Part shown: positions 1 to 7,686 of the stretch, piece after piece
Numbering within the stretch: position 1 is the first letter of the stretch
Layout: every line of letters starts with the position of its first letter
From: Collinsella sp.
GTDB taxonomy: Bacteria > Actinomycetota > Coriobacteriia > Coriobacteriales > Coriobacteriaceae
DNA length: 45,523 bases
Assembly (NCBI GenBank): GCA_019413955.1
Contig: DXMX01000007.1
Span: forward strand, 2,176-47,698
Direction of reading: 5' to 3'
Program-made: the position numbers and the translations under genes
The notes under the pieces: generated by a model
Told to the model about the DNA's origin: nothing
What the model saw: the letters and a program-made list of their open reading frames with translations, nothing else
The model's database searches: none

Positions 1-137
1 TTGCCGCGGCGACGGAGTATGGTGAGAAGAGCGTCATCGCGACCGATCTTATCGACTTGATCGGTCCTGCCATGGAGCTGGCGGCAAAGGATGCGCTCGA
101 AGATCTGGGAATCATGGACGAAGGGTCGGATGACTAA
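1..137 (+). CDS. nnrD: ADP-dependent NAD(P)H-hydrate dehydratase, C-terminal end (partial)
   Basis: This is the last 44 codons of a gene that begins before the window; the reading frame uses codons starting at position 3 and stops with TAA at 135-137. The visible tail has a short AAATEYGEKSV stretch followed by a helix of the type DLIDLIGPAMELA, which resembles the end of the NnrD/YjeF C-terminal ribokinase-like domain that repairs hydrated NAD(P)H in the cytoplasm. The next gene, alr, starts 3 nt after the stop, so the two are probably cotranscribed. An nnr gene just before alr is a familiar bacterial arrangement. Identification rests on a short tail plus context and is tentative. Confidence 0.5.
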   Translation, partial: AAATEYGEKSVIATDLIDLIGPAMELAAKDALEDLGIMDEGSDD

Positions 138-139
138 TC

Positions 140-1285
140 ATGAATAAAGCCGATTTGACGCGCTGGTCCTGGGTCGAGATCGACCGTGGGGCGCTCCGTC
201 GCAACACGAGGGCCTATAAGAACTTGCTGAATCCACGTCAGCGCCTGTGCTGCGTGGTCAAGGCCGATGCTTATGGTCATGGAGCTGTTGAGTGCGCCAA
301 GATCATGTATTCGGCCGGTGCCGACATGTTTGCCGTGGCGACGGTTAACGAGGGCGTTGAGCTCCGACAGGGCGGGATTACGAAACCCATCCTCATCCTA
401 AGCGAGCCGCCTATCGAGGCCATTCCGACGTTGCTCGAGTTTGATATCATGCCCTCGGTCTATACGTCTGACTTTGCTCTTGCGTATGGCGAATGTGCCG
501 TCGCAGCGGGCAAAGTGGGCAAGTATCATCTCGCCATCGAGACGGGCATGAATCGTATCGGCGTTCACTACACGCAGGTTGTCGACTTTGTCCGCGGTAT
601 AAATTTTCATCGCGGTATTCAGTGCGACGGCGTATTTACGCACTTCGCCACGGCCGATGAACCTTCGGGCTGGGACTACAAGCTGCAGTGCCAGCGCTTT
701 ACCGAGGCCGTTCAGGCCATTAAGGATGCGGGTTTTGAGTGCGGTATCGTGCACTGCGCCAACACGCCGTCCTCGATGCTCGACCCCTCGATGCATTTTG
801 ATATGATCCGCGCCGGCGTTGGCTTGTATGGCATGCAGCCGTGCGAGCTGAGTGGCCGCGTGATGCAGCTTGATCCCGTTATGAGCGTCCATGCGCGTGT
901 GACGCGCGTGGCGCACCCTGCGATGGGTGAGGGCGTGGGCTACGGTTTTACCTACCGCGTACCGCGTACGCGCGTTCAGATCTGCACGCTGCCGATCGGT
1001 TATGCCGATGGCCTATCGCGTACGCTTTCCAATCGTATGGATGTGCTGTATCGCGGCGAGCGCGTGCATCAGGTTGGCAATATCTGCATGGACCAGTTTA
1101 TGGTCGCCATTCAGTCCAACCCGGCACACGAGATTCCCGAGGCCGAGTATGGTGACGAGATGATCATTGTCGGCCGCGATGGCGATGCCGAGATCACTAT
1201 GGACGAGATGGCCCGACTGCGCGGAACGATTAACTACGAGGTCGCCTGCGGCTTTGGCATGCGTCTCGACAAGGTCTACGTGTAG
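140..1285 (+). CDS. alr: Alanine racemase
   Basis: Converts L-alanine to D-alanine with pyridoxal phosphate, supplying D-Ala for peptidoglycan. The 381-residue length is normal. The N-terminal TIM-barrel carries the PLP lysine at K41 in VVKADAYGHGA. The GVGYGFTYRV segment holds the region of the second catalytic base, and LPIGYADGLSR and NICMDQFMV are further family signatures. The ATG lies 3 nt after the preceding stop, with only a weak GAAGGG as ribosome site, so it is probably translationally coupled. The uracil-DNA glycosylase gene follows after 8 nt, suggesting an operon that continues through the t6A genes. Nothing looks broken. Confidence 0.97.
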   Translation: MNKADLTRWSWVEIDRGALRRNTRAYKNLLNPRQRLCCVVKADAYGHGAVECAKIMYSAGADMFAVATVNEGVELRQGGITKPILILSEPPIEAIPTLLEFDIMPSVYTSDFALAYGECAVAAGKVGKYHLAIETGMNRIGVHYTQVVDFVRGINFHRGIQCDGVFTHFATADEPSGWDYKLQCQRFTEAVQAIKDAGFECGIVHCANTPSSMLDPSMHFDMIRAGVGLYGMQPCELSGRVMQLDPVMSVHARVTRVAHPAMGEGVGYGFTYRVPRTRVQICTLPIGYADGLSRTLSNRMDVLYRGERVHQVGNICMDQFMVAIQSNPAHEIPEAEYGDEMIIVGRDGDAEITMDEMARLRGTINYEVACGFGMRLDKVYV

Positions 1286-1293
1286 GAGCCGCT

Positions 1294-1914
1294 ATGGGCG
1301 TCATGCACATCCCCGGTCATAGCCATCAGGCGCCACGTGAGGTCGCACTCGAGGAAATTGAGGCCGTTCTGGGCGATTGTCACCTCTGCCAGCTCTACCA
1401 GTCGCGTCACAATATCGTGTTTGGCGTGGGAAACCCCCGCGCTCGCGTCATGTTTATCGGTGAGGCGCCGGGTCGCAACGAGGATTTGCAGGGCGAGCCC
1501 TTTGTGGGGGCGGCAGGCGAGGACCTCAACGGCATTTTGTCGCTGGCGGGGCTCAAACGCGAAGACGTCTACATTGCCAACGTGCTTAAGTGCCGCCCGC
1601 CGGGAAACCGCAATCCGCGTCCCGAGGAAGTGCTGGCTTGCTCGCCGTTTTTGCGTGAGCAGATTCGAAGCATCTGGCCCGATATTATCGTGACGCTCGG
1701 CAACCCCGCGACGCACTTTGTGCTTAAGACCGAGATTGGCATTACTAAGCTGCGCGGCAGGTTCCACCAGATGGGGCATTTTGTAGTAATGCCCACGTTC
1801 CATCCGGCAGCAGCGCTGCGCAATCCGGCGTGGCAGGAGCTGCTGGAGGAAGACTTTAAGATGCTGGGCGACTATCTGGAGCGACATCCCGCACCAGAGG
1901 ACGCCTCGGAATAA
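1294..1914 (+). CDS. Uracil-DNA glycosylase, family 4 (Fe-S)
   Basis: Removes uracil from DNA in base-excision repair. The family-4 identity is visible in four cysteines placed for a 4Fe-4S cluster: C29 and C32 (CHLC), C100 in LKCRPPGNRNP and C116. The GEAPGRNED motif binds uracil and the water-activating region, and the HPAAALRNP motif is the second catalytic segment. The 206-residue length is typical. TAGGAG sits 7 nt before the ATG. The gene is spaced tightly between alr and tsaE, which points to cotranscription rather than functional linkage. Confidence 0.93.
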   Translation: MGVMHIPGHSHQAPREVALEEIEAVLGDCHLCQLYQSRHNIVFGVGNPRARVMFIGEAPGRNEDLQGEPFVGAAGEDLNGILSLAGLKREDVYIANVLKCRPPGNRNPRPEEVLACSPFLREQIRSIWPDIIVTLGNPATHFVLKTEIGITKLRGRFHQMGHFVVMPTFHPAAALRNPAWQELLEEDFKMLGDYLERHPAPEDASE

Positions 1915-1926
1915 TAAGGAGCATAT

Positions 1927-2433
1927 ATGTCCCTGGAGCGCCTGGGGGTAGGTACTTACAAAACGACTTGCGCTGCCGATACGGAGTACTTTGGCGAGCT
2001 AATTGCACCGTGCCTTGAGGACGGCGATGTGCTCATCCTGACCGGTGGCCTGGGAGTGGGCAAAACTCACTTTACCAAGGGCGTCTCGCGCGGGCTGGGC
2101 GATGGGCATATGGTTACGAGCCCTACGTTTGCGCTCATGGCCGTTCACGATCAAGGTCGTATTCCGCTGTTTCACTTTGATCTATACCGCCTGGAGCATG
2201 CCTACGAGCTCGAGGATACGGGCATTTTCGATGTGCTGGGCTATGAGGGTGCTTGCCTGCTGGAATGGGGCGAACAATTCCAGGACGAGCTGACGGATGA
2301 GTATCTTTCGGTGACGCTCAAGCGTGATGAGGGCGACAGCGATGTGCGAACGATAACGCTTGAGGCGCACGGTGACCGCGCAATGGAGCTTTCCCATTTG
2401 ATTGATAGGGCTGTACAAGATGAGCTTGCATAA
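1927..2433 (+). CDS. tsaE: tRNA t6A biosynthesis ATPase TsaE
   Basis: P-loop ATPase that drives turnover of the TsaB/TsaD complex making N6-threonylcarbamoyladenosine at tRNA position 37. The Walker A motif GGLGVGKT lies at residues 41-47, followed by the family signature TSPTFALM and the FHFDLYRLE segment. Length is 168 residues, at the usual size. AAGGAG precedes the ATG by 6 nt. Its 3' end overlaps the start of the tsaB-rimI-tsaD fusion by 14 nt, so all t6A complex proteins except TsaC appear to be translated from adjacent, coupled frames. Confidence 0.95.
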   Translation: MSLERLGVGTYKTTCAADTEYFGELIAPCLEDGDVLILTGGLGVGKTHFTKGVSRGLGDGHMVTSPTFALMAVHDQGRIPLFHFDLYRLEHAYELEDTGIFDVLGYEGACLLEWGEQFQDELTDEYLSVTLKRDEGDSDVRTITLEAHGDRAMELSHLIDRAVQDELA

Positions 2434-4804
2434 CGACAACGCGCTGGTGGTGGCGCTCGATACCTCGACCGACATGCTTGCCTGCGCGGCAAGCTGGATT
2501 GATGGGCAGACGGGCGAGACGAAGCTCGTGAGTGGCGACCACATGTGTCGCCGTCACGCCAACGTTGAGCTCGTGAATACCGTTGATGGCGTGCTGGCTC
2601 AAGCCGGTCTGGATCGCAGCGATGTTGGTTGCTATGTGGTCGGCCGCGGCCCGGGGTCCTTTACGGGTGTGCGCATCGGCATCTCCACTGCCAAGGGCCT
2701 CGCGCGTGGTGCCAATGTTCCGCTGCTGGGCGTGTCGACGCTCGACGCCTGCGCTTGGACGGCGTGGAAGGCTGGCGTGCGCGGCAAGCTTGGTATCTTG
2801 GCCGATGCTATGCGCGGTGAGGTATATCCGGCGCTGTATATGCTGGTCGATGAGGGTCCCGAGCGTCAATTTGAGCGCGAACACGTGGTCAAGGCCGCCG
2901 TGGCGCTCGATGAGTGGCGCCAAGCAGCGGACTGGGACCAGGTTCAGCTGACCGGTGACGGTCTCGTGCGCTATGGCAAGCTGCTGGGTGAGGACGAGAC
3001 CGCCCGCTGCGTGGAGCGCGACCTGTGGTGGCCTTCGGGCGAGGGCTTGCTGCTCGCGCACGCTGCGGGTGACGGCGATCCGGCCCGCGTCTTGCCGATT
3101 TACACGCGCCTTTCGGATGCCGAGGAAAACGAGCGCAAGCGTCTTGGTCTTGCCGAGAGTGCGCAGAGCGAAATTACGGGTGTTGCCGATGAGCTCGCCG
3201 GTCGTCATCTGCAGTTCCGTCCCATGGGCGCGGCGGATGCCGAGGGCACGAGCGCGTTGGAGGCTGCCTGCTTTGAAGGTGCCGGACACGAGGCGTGGAC
3301 GCCGGGCATGTTCCTGTCCGAACTGGGCGAGGACGTCGCTGCGCCGCGTAGTTGGTGGGTGGCACACGACGACGGCAAGCTGCTGGGCCTTGCCGGCGGT
3401 ATGGTCGTGGACGGTGATGTGCAGATTCTGGATGTCGCCGTCGACCCGGCACATCGCCGCGAGGGCATTGCCCGCAAGCTGCTGTCGCACGTGAGCTATG
3501 ATGCCCAGATGCTCGGCTGCACCACGGCTTCGCTCGAGGTCGAGGACGGTAACGAGGGGGCGATCGCGCTTTATAACGCTCTGGGCTTTACCGAGGCTGG
3601 CCGTCGCCGCGGCTACTACGGTGTCGGCAAGGATGCCATCGTCATGACGGCTCCGCTGCCCCTGGTGCTTCCGGTCGACAATGCTTCGCCGGAGCCGACG
3701 GCGGCAGAGCAGCGCGTATGGCCGCTGCCTGCGCCTGGGCGCTCCGAGGGGGAGCGTGCCGAAATTGAGCGCCGCCACCTAGTGCTCGCTATCGAGAGTT
3801 CCTGCGACGAGACGGCCGTGGCGATAATCGATGCAGATGGCAATATGCTGGCCAACCAGGTGTCGACACAGATTGATTTTCACGCCCGCTTTGGCGGCGT
3901 GGTGCCCGAGATCGCCTCGCGCAAGCACGTTGAGGTGATTGTGAGTGTCGTGGATGCGGCGCTCGAGGATGCCGCAGCATCGCTGGGCCTTACGGGCGGA
4001 GCCATTGCACCAAGTGAGCTTGCCGCCGTGGGCGTGACGCAGGGTCCGGGCCTGGTGGGCGCGCTCGTGGTTGGCGTCGCCTTCGCCAAGGGCTTTGCCT
4101 ACGCTGCTGGCAAGCCGCTCGTGTGCGTCAACCATCTGGAGGGGCACCTGTTTGCCAACCTGCTGGCGCAGCCCGACCTCAAGCCGCCGTTCATCTTCAC
4201 GCTTGTCTCGGGCGGGCACACCATGCTCGTGCACGTGAAGGCGTGGGGCGACTACGAGGTGCTCGGTGAGACGCTCGACGACGCCGTGGGCGAGGCCTTC
4301 GACAAGGTGGCCAAGGCGCTGGGCCTGGGCTATCCCGGTGGCCCCATCATCTCTAAGCTGGCCGAGACGGGCAACCCCAAGGCGATCGATTTCCCCCGTG
4401 CGCTTAACAGCAGGGGGGACTACCGCTTCTCGCTTTCGGGCCTCAAGACGGCGGTGACGCTCTACATCGAGCAAGAGACCAAGGCCGGGCGCACGATTCA
4501 CCTTCCCGATCTGGCGGCTTCGTTTGAGGCAGCTGTCTTTGACGTGCAGTACAAGAAGGCCAAAAACGCACTGCACGCTACCGGATGCAAGGAATACTGC
4601 ATCGGTGGCGGCGTCTCGGCCAACCCGCATCTGCGCGAGATGATGATCAAGAAGCTTGGACGTCAGGGGATTCGCGTAACGGTGCCGCCCTTGTCTGCCT
4701 GTACCGATAACGCAGCCATGATCGCGGAGGTCGCTCGCCGTAAATTCGACCGAGGTGAAATCTCGCCGTTCGATGTCGACGCCGATCCGAACATGACGCT
4801 GTAG
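2420..4804 (+). CDS. tsaD: TsaB-RimI-TsaD trifunctional fusion (t6A synthesis and ribosomal-protein acetylation)
   Basis: One 794-codon frame encodes three proteins that are usually separate. Residues about 4-215 are TsaB, with GRGPGSFTGVRIG near 76-87. Residues about 260-415 are a GNAT acetyltransferase of the RimI type, with ILDVAVDPAHRREGIARKLL for acetyl-CoA binding and ALYNALGFTEAGRRRGYY at its end. Residues about 453-794 are TsaD, with AIESSCDET and the metal-binding pair H572 and H576 (HLEGH). TsaD transfers the threonylcarbamoyl group to A37 of ANN-decoding tRNAs, and TsaB is its dimer partner. The ATG at 2420 is preferred; a TTG at 2402 in the same frame is an alternative. No internal stop or frameshift is present. 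Linkers near residues 225-258 and 418-450 are polar and probably flexible. Confidence 0.95.
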   Translation: MSLHNDNALVVALDTSTDMLACAASWIDGQTGETKLVSGDHMCRRHANVELVNTVDGVLAQAGLDRSDVGCYVVGRGPGSFTGVRIGISTAKGLARGANVPLLGVSTLDACAWTAWKAGVRGKLGILADAMRGEVYPALYMLVDEGPERQFEREHVVKAAVALDEWRQAADWDQVQLTGDGLVRYGKLLGEDETARCVERDLWWPSGEGLLLAHAAGDGDPARVLPIYTRLSDAEENERKRLGLAESAQSEITGVADELAGRHLQFRPMGAADAEGTSALEAACFEGAGHEAWTPGMFLSELGEDVAAPRSWWVAHDDGKLLGLAGGMVVDGDVQILDVAVDPAHRREGIARKLLSHVSYDAQMLGCTTASLEVEDGNEGAIALYNALGFTEAGRRRGYYGVGKDAIVMTAPLPLVLPVDNASPEPTAAEQRVWPLPAPGRSEGERAEIERRHLVLAIESSCDETAVAIIDADGNMLANQVSTQIDFHARFGGVVPEIASRKHVEVIVSVVDAALEDAAASLGLTGGAIAPSELAAVGVTQGPGLVGALVVGVAFAKGFAYAAGKPLVCVNHLEGHLFANLLAQPDLKPPFIFTLVSGGHTMLVHVKAWGDYEVLGETLDDAVGEAFDKVAKALGLGYPGGPIISKLAETGNPKAIDFPRALNSRGDYRFSLSGLKTAVTLYIEQETKAGRTIHLPDLAASFEAAVFDVQYKKAKNALHATGCKEYCIGGGVSANPHLREMMIKKLGRQGIRVTVPPLSACTDNAAMIAEVARRKFDRGEISPFDVDADPNMTL

Positions 4805-4816
4805 CTGGTACGGCGC

Positions 4817-4951
4817 GGTCCCCGGACGGAGGGGCCGGATATAAGGTTTCCTGCTCTACAGTCCTGCGCAAGACGAAGGCCACATTAAGTGGCCTTCTTT
4901 GCGTGCGGAACTCGCGATAAACCTTATATCCGGCCCCTCCGTCCGGGGACC
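4817..4951. repeat. Giant hairpin repeat, copy 1 (69-nt conserved core in 33-bp unique arms)
   Basis: Perfect inverted arms of 33 nt (4817-4849 and 4919-4951) enclose a 69-nt core (4850-4918). The core starts CCTGCTCTACAG and ends GGAACTCGCGAT, with an inner hairpin GAAGGCCAC / GTGGCCTTC around an ATTAA loop at 4875-4897. The same core occurs at 5135-5203 (reverse), 9910-9978 and 39430-39498, but the arms share no sequence beyond the few bases next to the core. It begins 13 nt after the tsaD stop, so it may end the tsaD transcript. There is no clear U-tract, so this is not a standard terminator. Confidence 0.9.
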
Positions 4952-5092
4952 TTTCTGTATCGATATAGCTTCTGGGCTGGTTTGGCGTCGACAACGTCCA
5001 GCAAGGTTAACAAGCCAGCGTCGAATTTCCGGCGTTCTTTAGCTGAAAGAAAAAGTTGGCGTGCGGAGCTTTGCTCCGCATTTGGGATGGGA
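4952..5092. other. Spacer between two giant hairpins
   Basis: This 141-nt spacer contains no gene that can be supported. The only clear structure is a small hairpin, TGCGGAGC / GCTCCGCA around a TTT loop, at 5062-5080. Open frames on both strands cross into the flanking hairpins and their coding potential is not credible. Confidence 0.5.
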
Positions 5093-5245
5093 GCCCCTGA
5101 GAGCCGCGGGAGCCGGGCGGCGCATATGAACTTTATCGCGAGTTCCGCACGCAAAGGAAAGCACTTAATGTGCTTTCCGTCTTGCGCAGGACTGTAGAGC
5201 AGGAAAGTTCATATGCGCCGCCCGGCTCCCGCGGCTCTCAGGGGC
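5093..5245. repeat. Giant hairpin repeat, copy 2 (reverse orientation, 42-bp arms)
   Basis: Arms 5093-5134 and 5204-5245 are perfect inverted repeats of 42 nt, the longest of the family. The 69-nt core (5135-5203) is the reverse complement of the copy-1 core. Its inner hairpin reads GGAAAGCAC / GTGCTTTCC in core orientation, so both sides changed together compared with copy 1. Copies 1 and 2 lie 141 nt apart in opposite orientation, possibly as a bidirectional barrier between the tsaD and cstA transcription units. Confidence 0.9.
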
Positions 5246-5342
5246 ATCTCTCATGCAAAAACTGTCGTGGGGTAAAGTCCGAGGTCAGTGGCGTTTTATA
5301 CCGAGAAATCCAAAAAAGTTGAAAATTCATTACAAATTTGCG

Positions 5343-5371
5343 TTGACTTTAGGTAACTAAAGTTTCATACT
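5343..5371 (+). promoter_or_regulatory. Sigma-70 type promoter of the cstA leader
   Basis: TTGACT (5343-5348) and CATACT (5366-5371) are separated by exactly 17 nt, close to consensus. A small palindrome TTTAG-GTAA-CTAAA (5347-5360) fills the spacer and could be an operator. Transcription would begin near 5378, giving a leader of about 235 nt before cstA. Confidence 0.65.
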
Positions 5372-5442
5372 CCTTTTCAACCACTGGGGGATGTGAACAC
5401 GCACGGATCGTTCGCATCATGATTGAAGAGGATTTCTTAGAC

Positions 5443-5487
5443 ATGTTCACGCATCAGCTAAACATTATCAGCGTAGTAATTATCTGA
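5443..5487 (+). CDS. Putative 14-residue leader peptide rich in Ile/Val
   Basis: A short frame reads MFTHQLNIISVVII and stops with TGA at 5485-5487. Leucine, four isoleucines and two valines lie in its last nine codons, directly before the stop. A good ribosome site, GAAGAGGA (5425-5432), sits 10 nt upstream of this ATG; an in-frame ATG at 5419 would add MIEEDFLD but has a poorer site. The frame lies between a strong promoter and an intrinsic terminator. This layout, with codons for one amino-acid family clustered at the end of a tiny frame, is that of leader peptides controlling transcription by ribosome-mediated attenuation, as in ilv operons. Function is inferred. Confidence 0.6.
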   Translation: MFTHQLNIISVVII

Positions 5488-5538
5488 TGCGGGTTAGCAC
5501 ATACAGCTAGCCCGTACGATAACGGGCGGCTGATGAAG

Positions 5539-5578
5539 ATGAGGGCCGTCGAGCGCAACCGACGGCCCTCATTTTTTA
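5539..5578 (+). terminator. Attenuator terminator between leader peptide and cstA
   Basis: A 13-bp stem, arms 5539-5551 and 5560-5572 (ATGAGGGCCGTCG and its complement) with a loop of 8 nt, is followed by a run of T to 5577. It lies 51 nt after the leader-peptide stop and 35 nt before the cstA start, so readthrough is needed for cstA expression from the promoter at 5343. Upstream, GGGTTAG/CTAGCCC and CCCG/CGGG pairings near 5491-5527 offer alternative structures. Confidence 0.8.
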
Positions 5579-5612
5579 TGTCTAGGAAGTTCTTTTTAGA
5601 GGAGGAAATGTA

Positions 5613-7502
5613 ATGAACGGAGTTTTGCTCATGGTTGTGGCCGCGGCGGTGCTCGCCTGCGGCTATCTGGGCTATGGCCGATGGCTGGCCAACAAGTGGG
5701 GCGTTGACAAAGAGGCCCTCACGCCGGCCAAGCGCATGAAGGACGGCAAGAGCTTCTCGCCCGTCTCCGCCTTCACCGCGTTCTCGCACCAGTTCAGCTC
5801 GATCTGCGGTGCTGGCCCTGTTACGGGTACGATCGTCGCCATGGCCTTTGGCTGGCTGCCCGTCGTGCTCTGGGTCCTCGTCGGCGGCATCTTCTTTGGT
5901 GCCGTCCACGACTTTGGTGCCCTGTACGCTTCGATGAAGAACAACGGCAAGTCGCTCGCTCAGCTCATCGAGAAGTACATCGGCAAGACTGGCCGTCGCC
6001 TGTTCCTGCTGTTCTGCTGGCTGTTCTGCATCATCGTCATCGCCGCCTTCACCGACATGGTCTGCAAGACGTTCATGTTCACCCCGGCCGTTGACGCTTC
6101 TGGTGCTGCTACCGGTGCCATCGACTTCACCAAGTCCTATGCCGCCGGCTGCGCTGGTACCATCTCCATCCTGTTCACCTTCGTCGCTATCGCCTTTGGT
6201 TGGGCTCAGAAGAAGTTCAACCTCACCGGCGCTGCCGAGTTCGTCACCGGCGTTGTCCTCATGGTCCTCATGTTTGCCGTCGGTATGCAGTTTCCGGTCT
6301 ACCTGGACAAGTTCCAGTGGTTCGCCGTCGTCATGGTCTACCTGGTCTTCGCTGGCGCTATGCCCATCCAGATGCTCAAGACCCCGCGTGACTACCTCAC
6401 TTCCATCATGATGATCGTCATGATCGTCTGCGCTGTCCTTGGCATCGTCGTCCTGGGCGTCAACGGTCAGGCCACTATCACCGCTCCGGTCTTCACCGGC
6501 TTCTCCACTGCCTCAGGCATGATGTTCCCGGTCCTGTTCGTCTCCGTCGCTTGCGGTGCTCTCTCCGGTTTCCACAGCCTCGTTTCTTCCGGCACCTCTT
6601 CTAAGCAGGTCGAGAAGGAGCAGGACGCCGTCAAGGTCGGTTACGGCGCTATGATCGTCGAGTCCTTCGTCGGCATCCTTGCCATCATCGTCGCCGGCAT
6701 CATGTTCTCCGACATGAACACCGCCGGTACCGGCGCCCTCAACGCCGGCGTCGCTTCCACCCCGTTCCAGATCTTCGCCGCTGGCATCTCCCGCGGTATG
6801 CAGGCCTTCGGTGTTGACGGCACGCTCGCTACCGTCTTTATGACCATGAACGTTTCCGCTCTGGCCCTGACCTCGCTCGACGCCGTCGCCCGCATCGCCC
6901 GCACCTCGTTCTCCGAGTTCTTTGCCCAGACCAACGACGCCCTGGCCATCGAGTCTAAGGCCGGCTACATGAAGGTCCTCGGCAACCCCTGGTTCGCCAC
7001 GGTCGTCACCCTGCTTCCCGGTCTCGCCCTCGCTTTTGGTGGCTATGCCAACATCTGGCCGCTCTTTGGTGCTTCCAACCAGCTGCTCGGCGGCATGACC
7101 ATGATCACCCTCGCCGTGTTCTGCAAGTGCACCGGCCGCAAGGGCTGGATGCTCTACGTGCCCGTCGTCTTCCTACTCTGCTGCACCTTCACCTCGCTGG
7201 TCCAGAGCGCCATGGGCTGCATGGCCGCTGTCCAGGCTTACGGCTTCTTCGGCACCATCCCGGCTACCGCCACCACGGCCGCCGTCTCCGTCGCCGCCAC
7301 CAAGGGCCTGCAGCTTGTCTTCGCCGTTCTGCTGATGGTCCTGGGCCTCATCGTCGCCGTCAACTGCCTCAAGGAGCTCTTCGGCAAGGAGGCCGGTTCC
7401 ATGCCCGACGAGGAGCCCGAGTGGTCCGAGATGGGCAAGGCCGAGTACGGCCGCGCCGCTGCCGCTGAGGCTCCTGCCGACGCCGAGGCCGCCAGGGCTT
7501 AG
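5613..7502 (+). CDS. cstA: CstA-family pyruvate/peptide transporter
   Basis: Integral membrane carrier of the carbon-starvation CstA family; characterised members import pyruvate or peptides. The 629-residue protein shows the N-terminal family hallmark QFSSICGAGPVTGTI near residues 50-65, AVHDFGALYASMKNNGKS after it, and many hydrophobic spans through to residue 590. It ends in an acidic, Ala-rich cytoplasmic tail. AGAGGAGG lies about 8 nt before the ATG. Codon use is strongly biased towards C-ending codons, as in highly expressed genes. A leader peptide and attenuator upstream suggest control by Ile/Val charging. The substrate cannot be decided from sequence. Confidence 0.92.
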   Translation: MNGVLLMVVAAAVLACGYLGYGRWLANKWGVDKEALTPAKRMKDGKSFSPVSAFTAFSHQFSSICGAGPVTGTIVAMAFGWLPVVLWVLVGGIFFGAVHDFGALYASMKNNGKSLAQLIEKYIGKTGRRLFLLFCWLFCIIVIAAFTDMVCKTFMFTPAVDASGAATGAIDFTKSYAAGCAGTISILFTFVAIAFGWAQKKFNLTGAAEFVTGVVLMVLMFAVGMQFPVYLDKFQWFAVVMVYLVFAGAMPIQMLKTPRDYLTSIMMIVMIVCAVLGIVVLGVNGQATITAPVFTGFSTASGMMFPVLFVSVACGALSGFHSLVSSGTSSKQVEKEQDAVKVGYGAMIVESFVGILAIIVAGIMFSDMNTAGTGALNAGVASTPFQIFAAGISRGMQAFGVDGTLATVFMTMNVSALALTSLDAVARIARTSFSEFFAQTNDALAIESKAGYMKVLGNPWFATVVTLLPGLALAFGGYANIWPLFGASNQLLGGMTMITLAVFCKCTGRKGWMLYVPVVFLLCCTFTSLVQSAMGCMAAVQAYGFFGTIPATATTAAVSVAATKGLQLVFAVLLMVLGLIVAVNCLKELFGKEAGSMPDEEPEWSEMGKAEYGRAAAAEAPADAEAARA

Positions 7503-7544
7503 TCGACCTGACGAGTTGAACGTCACATCTATATGACTCGGAAA

Positions 7545-7582
7545 GACCGGGTCCGCGACTTCGCGGGCTCGGTCCTTTTTTC
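7545..7582 (+). terminator. Intrinsic terminator after cstA
   Basis: A 14-bp GC-rich stem with two G-T pairs (arms 7545-7558 and about 7561-7574) is followed by six T. It starts 43 nt after the cstA stop. Confidence 0.85.
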
Positions 7583-7686
7583 ATGCAAAAGCGGGTGACG
7601 CTCGAGTGTTCTCGCAGATGTTTTGCGTGGATAAGGGCGCGCGTTGTACCATATAGACGTATATGTGTACATATGAAAGGGGCCCC

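Noticed and set aside
398..916. Open frame of 172 codons on the minus strand inside alr
   Set aside because: It lies wholly within a well-supported gene and shows low-complexity His/Arg-rich translation, typical of a shadow frame in GC-rich DNA.
2318..3778. 486-codon minus-strand frame opposite tsaB-rimI
   Set aside because: Long shadow frames are expected opposite GC-rich genes; the plus strand has clear motifs and the minus translation has none.
4924..5154. Minus-strand frame of 76 codons between the first two giant hairpins
   Set aside because: Its ends lie in the hairpin arms and cores; no family is recognised and it has no ribosome site.
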